Source of the DNA: Anaerolineae bacterium
GTDB lineage: Bacteria > Chloroflexota > Anaerolineae > Anaerolineales > Anaerolineaceae
Direction of reading: 5' to 3'
Assembly: GCA_013178095.1 (NCBI GenBank)
Contig: JABLXK010000021.1
Location: 1 to 56,630 of the forward strand
DNA: 56,630 nt
The notes beneath the pieces were generated by a model. It ran no database searches, was not told the origin of the DNA, and saw only the letters and a program-made list of their open reading frames with translations. Every line of letters starts with the position of its first letter. The stretch's first letter is position 1. This document shows, piece by piece, positions 25,968-34,124 of the stretch. The position numbers and the translations under genes are program-made.

Positions 25968-26507
25968 ATGAATAACTCACTGCAAGAGATCAAGTGCAAT
26001 CACTTCGTGGTGCTGGCGTATCCGCGCTACCGCGTCCAGGACGTGTTCACGCTCATTGCCGACCTGGCCCTGCACAACACGGTGCGCGTGGTGGACGGCG
26101 GCAACCTTTTCAATGTGCTCACCCTGAACCGCGTCATCCGTCGCAAGACCGAGCGGGTGGAAGAGGTACTGGGTAGAATCTACATCTCCCGCGCTTTCAC
26201 CTGCTACCAGATGGAAGCCATGCTGCACGGCCTGAACGATTGCCGCAGCCCCATTTTCGTGCTGGATTTGCTGTACACCTTTTACGATGAAAGCGTCGAC
26301 GATCAGCAGAGCCGCAGGCTGCTCGGCAATGCCATCCGCTACCTGGCGCAGGCCAACTCGATCACGCCGGTGATCGTGAGCATCTTCCCGCCTGTCAAGG
26401 CGCGGAAACGCCCCTTCTTGATGGAGATGCTTCTGGAAGCCGCCAGCTCCGTGTGGCAGCCGGAAGCCGAGGCGCCCGCGCCGCAGCAACTGGTGTTGTG
26501 GGAGTAA
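25968..26507 (+). CDS. RecA/RadA-like core protein lacking a P-loop
   Basis: 179 aa. I place the start at 25968 despite the absence of a ribosome binding site because of the adjacent -10 box. Several blocks read like the middle and end of the RecA/Rad51 core: VRVVDGGNLFNVLTL (about 34-48, as in the strand after Walker A that carries the nucleotide-linked product), YISRAFTCYQMEAML (about 71-85), SPIFVLDLLYTFYDE (about 93-107, Walker B position) and AIRYLAQANSITPVIVSIFP. No GxxxxGKT motif exists, so ATP binding is doubtful. The family includes recombinases and accessory factors such as ImuA, which acts with mutagenic polymerases. Its place directly before a family B polymerase, with a 3-bp gap to the small gene between them, suggests a polymerase accessory role. 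The fold assignment is moderate. Confidence 0.65.
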   Translation: MNNSLQEIKCNHFVVLAYPRYRVQDVFTLIADLALHNTVRVVDGGNLFNVLTLNRVIRRKTERVEEVLGRIYISRAFTCYQMEAMLHGLNDCRSPIFVLDLLYTFYDESVDDQQSRRLLGNAIRYLAQANSITPVIVSIFPPVKARKRPFLMEMLLEAASSVWQPEAEAPAPQQLVLWE

Positions 26508-26510
26508 GCC

Positions 26511-26774
26511 ATGGGCCGCACGATTCCTTCGACCAATCAATACCTGCTTCAGGAGCAGGAGTCTTTCGGGCGCTTCCGCCGCGCTCTGCGCCACAGCGAC
26601 CAACTGGTGCTGGACGAATTGTTCTCCACCGCCCGCCGGCACGCGGCTGCCATTTCCTACGCTTCACACGCCCTGCCTTTCGAGGTTGCCCTGCTGGCCA
26701 TGCTGCTGGAGGAGCACAAGGAAGTCATGCGCCTGCGGCAGGCCGTGGAAGCCCTTTCTCAACAGCATGGCTGA
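26511..26774 (+). CDS. Small helical protein between RecA-like and PolB genes
   Basis: 87 aa, not recognised. It starts 3 bp after the previous stop (TAAGCCATG) and its end overlaps the polymerase start by 8 bp (ATGGCTGA), so it is firmly part of the operon. It has no cysteines, no signal peptide and no membrane helix; the sequence is charged and predicted helical throughout (for example ALLAMLLEEHKEVMRLRQAVEAL near the C-terminus, cut short here). That pattern fits a subunit that binds a partner by helix packing. A role as a linker or clamp between the RecA-like protein and the polymerase is inference only. Confidence 0.7.
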   Translation: MGRTIPSTNQYLLQEQESFGRFRRALRHSDQLVLDELFSTARRHAAAISYASHALPFEVALLAMLLEEHKEVMRLRQAVEALSQQHG

Positions 26775-28968
26775 GTTCTCCGGCTGGCTGCTGGACCTGT
26801 ACGAAGGCCCGCAGTCCGGCGTTGTGCTGTGGTTCATCACCAATGATGCGGAGCGCGTCAAGCTGCGCCAGGATTTTCCCGTGACGTTCTACATCGGCGG
26901 CGCGCGGAAAGACCTGGAAAAAGCCGGCCTGTATATCCGCTCGAACTTTCCGTCGTTGAAAATCTCCCTGACCAGCCGCAAGGACCTCTACCGCCGGGAT
27001 CCCATCCCGGTGCTGGCGGCGGAAACGCAGCCCGCTGCCGTTACCGGCCTCGTGCGGAAAATTTCGAAGCGTTTCCCCGAACTGGATTATTACGATGCGG
27101 ACATCCCTGTCGCCATCCGCTACGCGGCCCGCTTCGACACCTTCCCGCTGGCGCATTGCCGCGTCGCGCATGAGGCGGGAAACCTGCGTTCGGTCAAGGT
27201 GCTGGATTCACCCTGGGATGCCGACCCGCCGCCTCCTCCCCTGCGCGCCTTGCAGATCGACCTGGGCTGCGATCCCCGCTACGAAAGGCCCGAGATGCTG
27301 ACGCTCAGTTTTGAGGGCCGGGAACACCGCATCCCCCTGCGCTACGAGCGTTCCTCGCTCATCCGTTTCAAGTCCATCCTGGCCGGCTACGACCCCGACC
27401 TGCTGTTGACCAGCAGCGGGGATATCTGGCTGCTGCCGCAATTGCTGGAGATGTCCAAACGCACCGGGATTGCGCTCAACCTCAACCGCGACCCCGACCG
27501 CGCGGTGATGATCAAAAAAGAGGGTTCCTATTTTTCCTATGGGCGCATCGTCTACCGCGGCCAGCAGGCGCTGCTCTTCGGGCGCTGCCACATTGACAGC
27601 CGCAACGCCATGCTCTGGCAGGACTACGACCTGGCCAGCGCCCTGGAGATGGCGCGCGTGACGCGCCTGCCCATCCAAACCGCGGCGCGCTGTTCGCCCG
27701 GCACCGGCATTAATATGATGGAGGTCATCACCGCGCTCAAGCAGGACGTGCTGGTCCCCTGGCAGAAGACCCACGGGGAGGAAGTGAAAACCGCCTACGA
27801 ACTGCTGCGCAACGACCAGGGCGGGCTGGTTTACCAGCCGCTTGAAGGCCTTCACCAGGACGTGGGCATGATCGATTTCATCTCGCTTTACCCCAGCATC
27901 ATGACCTACTGCAACATCTCCCCGGAATTGCCCATTCCCAAAGACCTGGGCGTTTCGCCCCTCCCGCCCGGCCTGATACCACGCACCTTGAAGCCGCTGC
28001 TGGAGAAGAGGGTCGCGATGAAGCAGTACCTGCTTTCCCTGCCGCCGGATGACCCGCAGCGCCCGTATTATCAGGCGCGGGCTTCCTCGCTGAAAATGCT
28101 GCTGGTATGCTGTTTCGGCTACATGGGTTACAAGGCCGCCAAGTTCGGGCGCATCGAATCGCACGAGGCCATCTCGGCCTTGGGGCGCGAGGCGCTGCTG
28201 CGCGCCAAGGAAGCTGCCGAGGACCTGGGTTTTACCGTCCTGCACCTGTACGTGGACGGCGTCTGGATCAAGAAGGACGGCTGCCGCCAGCCGGACGATT
28301 TCCTCCCGCTGTTGAACGAGATCGTCGAGCGCACTTCGCTGCCCATCGGGCTGGATTGCATCTACCGCTGGATCGCTTTTCTGCCCTCCAAGCGGGAAAG
28401 CCTGGTGACCGTGCCCAACCGCTATTTCGGCTGTAAGCAGGACGGCAGCATCACCGTGCGCGGCATCGAGATCCGCAAGCACGACACCCCGCCTTACCTG
28501 CGCCGTGTGCAGGAGGACTTGCTGGGTATCTTCGAGCAGGCTTCCAACGTGCGGGAACTGGAGCAATTGCTGCCGCGCGCCCTGGCGTTGGTCATGGAGC
28601 GTTATCAGGCGCTCAAAGCCGGCAAGGTCAAAGCGGCAGAGCTGGTGGTGCACAAGCGCATGGGCAAGGAGCTGGATGCCTATCGGGTGCGCTCCCCGGC
28701 CGCCATTGCCGCGCGGCAGTTGAAAGATATTGGCCAGCCCATCCGCCTGGGCCAGCGCGTCCCGCTGGTCTATACTCTGGGCAGCCCCGGCGTTTGCGCC
28801 TGGAACGCGCACATCCCCTTCGATCCGCACAGCGTCAATTACGCCTATTACTGCGAGCTGCTCATCCGTGCTGCCGGCGCTATCCTGCAGCCCATGGGGG
28901 TGGATGAGACTGCGCTGAATGAGTATTTGCTGGGCGAGGGGGTGGTACAGAATGTTTTGGAGGTTTGA
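26767..28968 (+). CDS. Family B DNA polymerase with degenerate motifs B and C
   Basis: 733 aa from the ATG at 26767, which overlaps the previous stop; a start at 26686 would read out-of-frame through the small gene. Exonuclease region: ALQIDLG (Asp165) and DPDLLLTSSGDIW, but the glutamate of the usual DIE motif is replaced by Leu. Polymerase region: motif A IDFISLYPSIM is intact (Asp370). Motif B is KMLLVCCFGYMG where KxxxNSxYG is expected. Motif C is LYVDGVW (495-500) where YGDTDS is expected, so the second aspartate, a metal ligand in known family B enzymes, is a valine. KKD, RYFGCKQDGSITVRGIEIRK and DTPPYLR are typical thumb-side blocks. Similar degeneration is known for archaeal PolB2. 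It could be a structural or regulatory polymerase, or an active enzyme with a different metal site. Codon use is GC-rich compared with the island downstream. Confidence 0.85.
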   Translation: MAEFSGWLLDLYEGPQSGVVLWFITNDAERVKLRQDFPVTFYIGGARKDLEKAGLYIRSNFPSLKISLTSRKDLYRRDPIPVLAAETQPAAVTGLVRKISKRFPELDYYDADIPVAIRYAARFDTFPLAHCRVAHEAGNLRSVKVLDSPWDADPPPPPLRALQIDLGCDPRYERPEMLTLSFEGREHRIPLRYERSSLIRFKSILAGYDPDLLLTSSGDIWLLPQLLEMSKRTGIALNLNRDPDRAVMIKKEGSYFSYGRIVYRGQQALLFGRCHIDSRNAMLWQDYDLASALEMARVTRLPIQTAARCSPGTGINMMEVITALKQDVLVPWQKTHGEEVKTAYELLRNDQGGLVYQPLEGLHQDVGMIDFISLYPSIMTYCNISPELPIPKDLGVSPLPPGLIPRTLKPLLEKRVAMKQYLLSLPPDDPQRPYYQARASSLKMLLVCCFGYMGYKAAKFGRIESHEAISALGREALLRAKEAAEDLGFTVLHLYVDGVWIKKDGCRQPDDFLPLLNEIVERTSLPIGLDCIYRWIAFLPSKRESLVTVPNRYFGCKQDGSITVRGIEIRKHDTPPYLRRVQEDLLGIFEQASNVRELEQLLPRALALVMERYQALKAGKVKAAELVVHKRMGKELDAYRVRSPAAIAARQLKDIGQPIRLGQRVPLVYTLGSPGVCAWNAHIPFDPHSVNYAYYCELLIRAAGAILQPMGVDETALNEYLLGEGVVQNVLEV

Positions 28969-28998
28969 CCTTCTTCAGCGTCCCTAGAGAAATCTGCC

Positions 28999-29022
28999 TG
29001 CCTTGGCGGCCAGTCCAAGGCA
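28999..29022. terminator. Hairpin after the polymerase gene
   Basis: An 8-bp perfect inverted repeat TGCCTTGG/CCAAGGCA (28999-29006 with 29015-29022) lies 30 bp after the polymerase stop. No T-tract follows, so termination here is uncertain. Confidence 0.45.
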
Positions 29023-29076
29023 AGCTCAACTTACAGACACTATACTGGATCATTTTTATTAAGGATTAAGTACTAT

Positions 29077-29523
29077 TCAATCTAGTACTTTACAGTTTTT
29101 CAGGATCATCTCAGGCATAGCGGGTCCTGGATAGCAACCTGGAATAAAAACCACACGAGGATCTTTTCGATATATTTCTGGGGCGCAATCTCCAACTACA
29201 AAGTAGATTCCCTCATCCAAGTGTTTCTCAAAGTTAATGTCTTTGGCATTGAAGCCATTCATAATAGTTGGCGTGCCTGTCTTTTCGATAATTTTCGGCC
29301 AAATTCCATCACGTTCCCAAAAGAGAAATGGACCCATTAACCATGCAAAACAGCCTTCACATTGTCCGCCTAAAATCATTCTGCAGGGGAAGCGATTAGA
29401 TAATACCAGGTTTGGCCTCCTGGCATTTATCGCCAAATTTTGAGGATTTGCACCCAGGACCTCAATTTTCTCTGGATCAATTTGACCGATCCCAAAGTTG
29501 TATGCAGTCCAGGGAAAAATCAA
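29077..29523 (-). pseudogene. Truncated hypothetical protein, probable gene remnant
   Basis: 148 aa from a TTG at 29523; an in-frame stop lies six codons upstream and there is no ATG or ribosome binding site. The sequence reads like the C-terminal half of a folded enzyme and not like a random frame: GANPQNLAINARRPNL, several cysteines (CRMILGGQCEGCFAW, CYPGPAMPE), and a compact end. I recall a similar look in the C-terminal part of DUF362-type iron-sulfur proteins but cannot confirm it. With its N-terminus missing at the border between the GC-rich polymerase cassette and the AT-richer island, it may mark an old junction where the island inserted or was rearranged. Confidence 0.5.
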
Positions 29524-29589
29524 TTCATTATTTGTGTGGTCTTAAGGCTTCACTGTTCTCTAATTCTGGTTTTCTGTCAGCAAATTCAG

Positions 29590-30489
29590 CTAGGTTTTCA
29601 CCCTATTCACTTCCTTTCGCGAATTGGGAAAGAGGGGAAGAGGGACTTCTTTTCTTTTCGTTTTTATCAAATCATCAGCATTGTTTGCCGTTTTTACTGC
29701 ATTGCTCAAAGAAAGGTAATGTTGTTCAGATTTGTGAACCTCATCGATTAAATTCCACGCAATTTTTATAAGCTCTTCTTTGGAAAAGTTGCAAAGTTCA
29801 AAATCCGGCCGTGAAATATAGAACTGGCCACAGAACAAGTCTTCTTTGGCTGCATTTTTTACTATCCGAATGTTGTCTTCACGATCCCCATCAGGAATTA
29901 TCACACTAAAAACTCCAGAACGATCATCCAAGATCAGGTTCTCGCGAAAGGCAAGTCCCTTCCTTTTCCCTTGAATAAACTGACCTGAAAGGTCAAATAC
30001 TTCAATCGGCTGCCATGGTTTTAGAAGATAATTGAAGGCGGCGAATTCGGTTGGTCCTTCAACATATATTCGGATACGAACTTCAGCGTCGAGGCCTAAC
30101 TCCCGAATGAATTGCCGTTTTGCTAATAAACCATTGTCAAAAATACGTTTTAATCCATAAAGTTTTTCCTTGGTGTTGTCCACCCACATACCAAATCCCA
30201 TCTCATCTTCTTCAGGCAATAGAGTATCGAAAGACCAATCTGCCATCCGGCGTATCGATTCCGCCATAAATTTTCCGAGAACTGCGCCGCCCAGGTTCCC
30301 CTTTATTTTTAAGCGTTGTTTACCATTCATGAAACGTAACAGAGAATGTATATCTTTGTTTGGTTCAACTATCTCCGCCAAAATGCAGAGTTCTTTTATT
30401 ATTTCCTTGATGGGATCAATCCCAATCTGAAGATACTGTTCTTTGAGTTGTGTTTTATAGTCATCAATTCGAGCTCTTTGTTCATCCAC
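29590..30489 (-). CDS. TOPRIM-domain protein (OLD-nuclease-like)
   Basis: 299 aa. The first usable codon is a GTG at 30489, seven bases after the stop of the preceding gene, without a clear ribosome binding site, so translation may be coupled. The centre holds a TOPRIM-like pair: RIRIYVEGPTEFAAF (glutamate at about 144, as in the vEGxTE block of OLD nucleases) and SVIIPDGDRED (DxD at about 200-202). The N-terminal 100 residues are helical and unrecognised. OLD-type TOPRIM nucleases act in anti-phage systems such as OLD and Gabija, there together with an ATPase domain that is absent here. As part of a defence-rich segment it is probably a nuclease component. The DNA is AT-richer than the chromosome genes to the left. 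Confidence in the TOPRIM reading is moderate. Confidence 0.65.
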   Translation of the reverse strand: MDEQRARIDDYKTQLKEQYLQIGIDPIKEIIKELCILAEIVEPNKDIHSLLRFMNGKQRLKIKGNLGGAVLGKFMAESIRRMADWSFDTLLPEEDEMGFGMWVDNTKEKLYGLKRIFDNGLLAKRQFIRELGLDAEVRIRIYVEGPTEFAAFNYLLKPWQPIEVFDLSGQFIQGKRKGLAFRENLILDDRSGVFSVIIPDGDREDNIRIVKNAAKEDLFCGQFYISRPDFELCNFSKEELIKIAWNLIDEVHKSEQHYLSLSNAVKTANNADDLIKTKRKEVPLPLFPNSRKEVNRVKT

Positions 30490-30495
30490 TGTGAT

Positions 30496-31085
30496 TTAAG
30501 GAGGATATTTTATAGAACCAATAATTTGAGGAGAATAACAAGGTTCAGTCGCAATCGCCAAACGCACGACATCATCCCAGTGGTTAATTTGTGATTGTGC
30601 TTTTTCACTCTGAGCACTTCTATAAAAGAATTCAATATCATGATTGAGCATCTCGTGATACCTGCTTGGGTTCATCATCTGATAGGGATGTACCATCAAT
30701 CGCATGATTTGTTGTAAATGCCTAAAGGCGGAGTACTTGAATGGATGAAAATAGGGCACAATATCCGGAATCTTTTCAACAAGCTGATGAACTGGTTCTT
30801 CGGCATGAATTTGCGTCGTTCCCATATTACGGTTATCAGCATAATGTGATTCACCTTCATCGTGTTTTTTAAGGATTTCAATCCCGTCAATTGGAGATTT
30901 TAAAGTGCCTCGAATAAAATCCGCCCTCACCCAACCCAATTGCCAGAGGTGAATAATGTGATCTTCCAGAAGTCAACCTTTCGATCTCTGTTATACGTAG
31001 CTAATTTACTGGGATTGAGGAGATCCAGTTGCCAAATATCTTCGTACTCATATATCCATTGTGAAAGTTTGGACGGTTCAATCAT
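30496..31085 (-). pseudogene. Hypothetical protein split by a frameshift
   Basis: Two overlapping frames seem to form one protein of about 197 aa. The first runs from an ATG at 31085 (GGGGGA upstream) for 52 codons to a TGA at 30927: it begins MIEPSKLSQW and reads VDFWKIT just before the shift. The second continues one base out-of-frame (…HLWQLGWVRADFIRG…) to the TAA at 30496; its only start is a TTG at 30939. Inserting one base after VDFWKI joins them into a natural-looking helical sequence. I do not recognise the family. It stands directly upstream of the TOPRIM gene (stop and GTG 6 bp apart), so the pair was probably a two-gene unit. If the shift is real, the pair is likely inactive or reduced to the TOPRIM protein. 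Confidence 0.55.
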
Positions 31086-31139
31086 ATTATTCCCCCACAA
31101 TCATCAGCAAATTTTTATATTATGGTCAAGATTTTCTAT

Positions 31140-31349
31140 TCAATTAACCATCCCAAAATGCTTTAATGCTGCATGGATAGGTTCCACCTTATCTTGAGGG
31201 CAGGGGATTAACCGTTCTTCTCCTAACCGGTTCGGCGCGTTATTAACCTTGATTCCCGCGATTTCTTTGACATGTGCAATCCAACATGTCTTTGGTACGA
31301 AACCGTAGTGTTGCTTAACCCAATCTTGAATTTGTCTATAAGTTGCCAT
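31140..31349 (-). CDS. Small conserved-type protein at the end of the defence operon
   Basis: 69 aa with AGGAGGGATAT immediately before the ATG at 31349. It starts MATYRQIQDWVKQ and contains CWIAHVKE and PNRLGEERLIPCP; the end is helical. I recall proteins of this look widely in bacterial genomes beside restriction and phage-defence genes, sometimes labelled RNA methyltransferase, though it is far too short for that. No catalytic motif is visible. It follows the helicase gene by 30 bp on the same strand and is probably co-transcribed with it. A small DNA-binding or helper subunit is possible; the function is unknown. Confidence 0.75.
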   Translation of the reverse strand: MATYRQIQDWVKQHYGFVPKTCWIAHVKEIAGIKVNNAPNRLGEERLIPCPQDKVEPIHAALKHFGMVN

Positions 31350-31379
31350 ATATCCCTCCTACTGAAGTTTCTTCCTTCC

Positions 31380-34118
31380 TTATTGTTCCCATCCTTTTTC
31401 AAGTACTCTTCTTTTTTCTTCTGCTGAGAGTACCGTCGCACACGATTCCCAATCGACCTTTTCCACCTTGGTGTACCGGACTTCAAATGGATGTTCTTTG
31501 GGTAATGCATCGATAATTCGTTTAGCTTCTTCTTTTTCGCCGATAGCTAAGTTCACCCAAACATCTTCCAGTACGTCTGGGATTTGACCAAATAAGTTAT
31601 GAATATCATTCAACCGAGAGGAAAGCAACTCGTGAACTCTATCCTCCACAGAGTCTTTGTAGCGCAAGTTGTAAATTTTGACCGTATCGTGTAGTTGCCC
31701 GATTCGTTGAATTCTTCCTTTGCGTTGCTCTAAACGGGTAGGATTCCAGGGAAGGTCGAGATTGATCAAAGTAGCCAAGCGTTGAAGGTTTAATCCTTCG
31801 GATGCTGCATCAGTACCCAAAAGTAATCTTAATTCGCCTGCCCTAACTTTTTCCTTAATATTTTCTCGTGTTGAAGGTGTCCATTTTCCACTTTGCATAA
31901 TCCCTGAAGTTGTCGGACCAGAATATACAGCAATGGGTTCATCGGGAAAGTCTCTGGTCAATTCACGTGACAACCAATCGATGGAATCACGATACTGACT
32001 GAAAATGATACAACCAAGGTCAAGCCAGTTTTTCTTCTTCAGGCAATCGAGGACTACAGCATATTTTGGGTCCCGTTCTTGATTGGCTTCAAGCGCAGCG
32101 ACAAATTGCTCTAACAGAATTCTTTCGTTTTCAGTAAGGGTTTTTGAATTCTTAGATTCTGCCTGGGTTGAAGTTTCGCTTTCTGTATCGTCATCGGGCT
32201 CGTCTTCTTCTTCAGTAATAGCTGCATCGTCCCAATTGACGAGCATGCGTTTTGCCGTCTCCATACCGGAAAAAATCGAACTACCAACCCGGCGAAGTAA
32301 CAATGTTTTTAAAAAACCTGCAGATTTCATCCGATGCCCAAGCAATTCGCAGAATTCTTCAGCTTTGGCATACGCTTCGCGCAAGTACGCAGGTAAGATC
32401 ACAGCATCTTTATCTTCTTCGCCGAATAGCTCTACTTTGATTGGCTTTAGCAAAGGTTCATTTGTCTCTGGATCGATCTGCTGTTCCAGTTGTTCACGGG
32501 TACGTCGGATGATGCGAGTAATAAACGGATTATGTTCACTGACCAGGTAAGGAAAGAGAGCATTAAGACGAGCAAGATCAGGAGGACCGAATTTTGCAAA
32601 ATGATCTCCAAAAACAATTGCCTGATCATCTGGTATTTTTAGTTTTCTTCGTAATAACTCGAAATCTTTTCCTTCACTGCGCGGAGGTAGTGGATTACGC
32701 GTCCATTCCCATTTTTCGTAATCGTCTTCAGTCTTATAATCACGATCCATGACAAGCGATAAAGCCCGGGGAGCGTCTTGCCATAGGCTGTATTGGTTGC
32801 CGATAACTGATTCATCCCCACGGTTGAGGATATCAAGCAAGTCCCAGGCTTCAATTGGGCGCATTTGAACAGGTGTTGCTGTAGCTAACAACAGGCTGCG
32901 GGTTTTTGTCGATATCTGATGCATGAACCGCAAAAGGTTGTTTGGATCTGCAGTCTCACTATCATGCGTCGGGCCCAGGTTTCGCCGGCGTGCGTGATGG
33001 GCTTCATCGAGAATTACACAATCATATTCTGAGCGTAGAAGTTGTGCGGCTGATTCGGTGCGGCGTTTGATGAGTCCGCTTGATACAATTCCTACCCGCC
33101 GGGGGCATCTTCGAATAGTGTCGATGCCAAAATTGGGGTAAACAATTCCTCTTTCATCTACCCATTGGTGACCGTTCCACACCGCTGATGGCATATCCAA
33201 CAGATCGAGCATCTCAGCCTGCCATTGCCAGATGAGCGTTTTGGGACAGATGATGAGGACTGGTTTCTCGCCAATGAGTGCAATGAGCTTGGCGGTCATG
33301 GCAAGTTGAATGGTTTTCCCCAAACCTACCTGGTCTGCCAGCACATAGCGTGCTTTTTTCATCGGCCCTCGATGAGCATCAAAGGCTGTTTTAACAAAAT
33401 ATTTTTGATGTTCCCAAAGTCCAACCTCTTTACGGTATACTGGGCTCTCAATAAACGCGGATGCGGGTTCAGGCTCATCCTTCCAATCATCGATATTTCT
33501 CACTACCTGCCGGCGGGAGAGACGTTCAATATCCTGGATGACTGCTTCTGATAGAGGGATCGCCTGTGGATGTCCCCAAAGGGCATCGAATTCATCCTGA
33601 ACCCACGCAACGGCTTCAGGTGAAGTATCTTCCCAAACGAGTTCATAATTGATGCGCCAGGCAGATTTGGATTCATTGACGCTGCCCATGAAGCAAGTTT
33701 TGTTGCCGTCTGCCAGAGTAATCACGCCCGCCTTGCCGTGGATGAGCCCAAAGACTTCGTCAGGCAACACACGTACTTCCAGTTTGCCGGAGTGGAGATT
33801 GTCGTAAAGTTTCTTAAACCGATTTGGAAGCGAACCGACAGTCGCCTTTTCCAACAACGATTCTGGCTCTGCACCAGCCCATGATTTCCATAGACCTGAT
33901 TTTGCCGCTTGCGCGGTTTGTACATCCATGGGCAGCAGGTCGGAGTTACAGATGACCCGTACTTTGCCAGTGATGGATTCGATCTCTTCGCCAGCCACTT
34001 CAAGTAAGGAGGATGAAAAATACCCAGCAATGCGATCATAAGACCGGGCACCCTTGAGGCGTTCTGCTAAAAAGGTTCGGTCCAAATGCTGGCGGCGGGA
34101 AGAAAAGCGAGTAATCAT
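31380..34118 (-). CDS. PLD-domain SNF2-family helicase of the defence operon
   Basis: 912 aa. Residues 1-190 form a phospholipase-D-like domain: the single HxK motif is IHGKAGV (His127, Lys129), with GSVNESKSAW following as in HKD nucleases and helicase-fused PLD domains. Residues 235 to the end form a two-lobed SF2 SNF2-type motor: ADQVGLGKT (about 261-269, Walker A), CPKTLIWQW, VILDEAHHAR (DEAH at about 371-374), LLATATPVQ, then in lobe two IIFSQYRDS, GTDAASEGLNLQ and RIQRIGQ. The layout resembles the helicases of DISARM-like and DUF1156-associated anti-phage loci. It should translocate on DNA and may cut it or recruit the nuclease. The ATG at 34118 is 6 bp after the upstream stop. All key motor residues are present, so I expect activity. 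Confidence 0.9.
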   Translation of the reverse strand: MITRFSSRRQHLDRTFLAERLKGARSYDRIAGYFSSSLLEVAGEEIESITGKVRVICNSDLLPMDVQTAQAAKSGLWKSWAGAEPESLLEKATVGSLPNRFKKLYDNLHSGKLEVRVLPDEVFGLIHGKAGVITLADGNKTCFMGSVNESKSAWRINYELVWEDTSPEAVAWVQDEFDALWGHPQAIPLSEAVIQDIERLSRRQVVRNIDDWKDEPEPASAFIESPVYRKEVGLWEHQKYFVKTAFDAHRGPMKKARYVLADQVGLGKTIQLAMTAKLIALIGEKPVLIICPKTLIWQWQAEMLDLLDMPSAVWNGHQWVDERGIVYPNFGIDTIRRCPRRVGIVSSGLIKRRTESAAQLLRSEYDCVILDEAHHARRRNLGPTHDSETADPNNLLRFMHQISTKTRSLLLATATPVQMRPIEAWDLLDILNRGDESVIGNQYSLWQDAPRALSLVMDRDYKTEDDYEKWEWTRNPLPPRSEGKDFELLRRKLKIPDDQAIVFGDHFAKFGPPDLARLNALFPYLVSEHNPFITRIIRRTREQLEQQIDPETNEPLLKPIKVELFGEEDKDAVILPAYLREAYAKAEEFCELLGHRMKSAGFLKTLLLRRVGSSIFSGMETAKRMLVNWDDAAITEEEDEPDDDTESETSTQAESKNSKTLTENERILLEQFVAALEANQERDPKYAVVLDCLKKKNWLDLGCIIFSQYRDSIDWLSRELTRDFPDEPIAVYSGPTTSGIMQSGKWTPSTRENIKEKVRAGELRLLLGTDAASEGLNLQRLATLINLDLPWNPTRLEQRKGRIQRIGQLHDTVKIYNLRYKDSVEDRVHELLSSRLNDIHNLFGQIPDVLEDVWVNLAIGEKEEAKRIIDALPKEHPFEVRYTKVEKVDWESCATVLSAEEKRRVLEKGWEQ

Positions 34119-34124
34119 AAGATA

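Noticed and set aside
27208..28830. 540-codon open frame antisense to the DNA polymerase
   Set aside because: GC-rich third positions keep the opposite strand free of stops; the sequence is of low complexity and matches no family, whereas the plus strand has clear polymerase motifs.
28969..29076. Left attachment site of the island
   Set aside because: I looked here and elsewhere for a copy of the tRNA-Arg 3' end (for example GATTCGAACTCT) and saw none; only a hairpin without T-tract is present.
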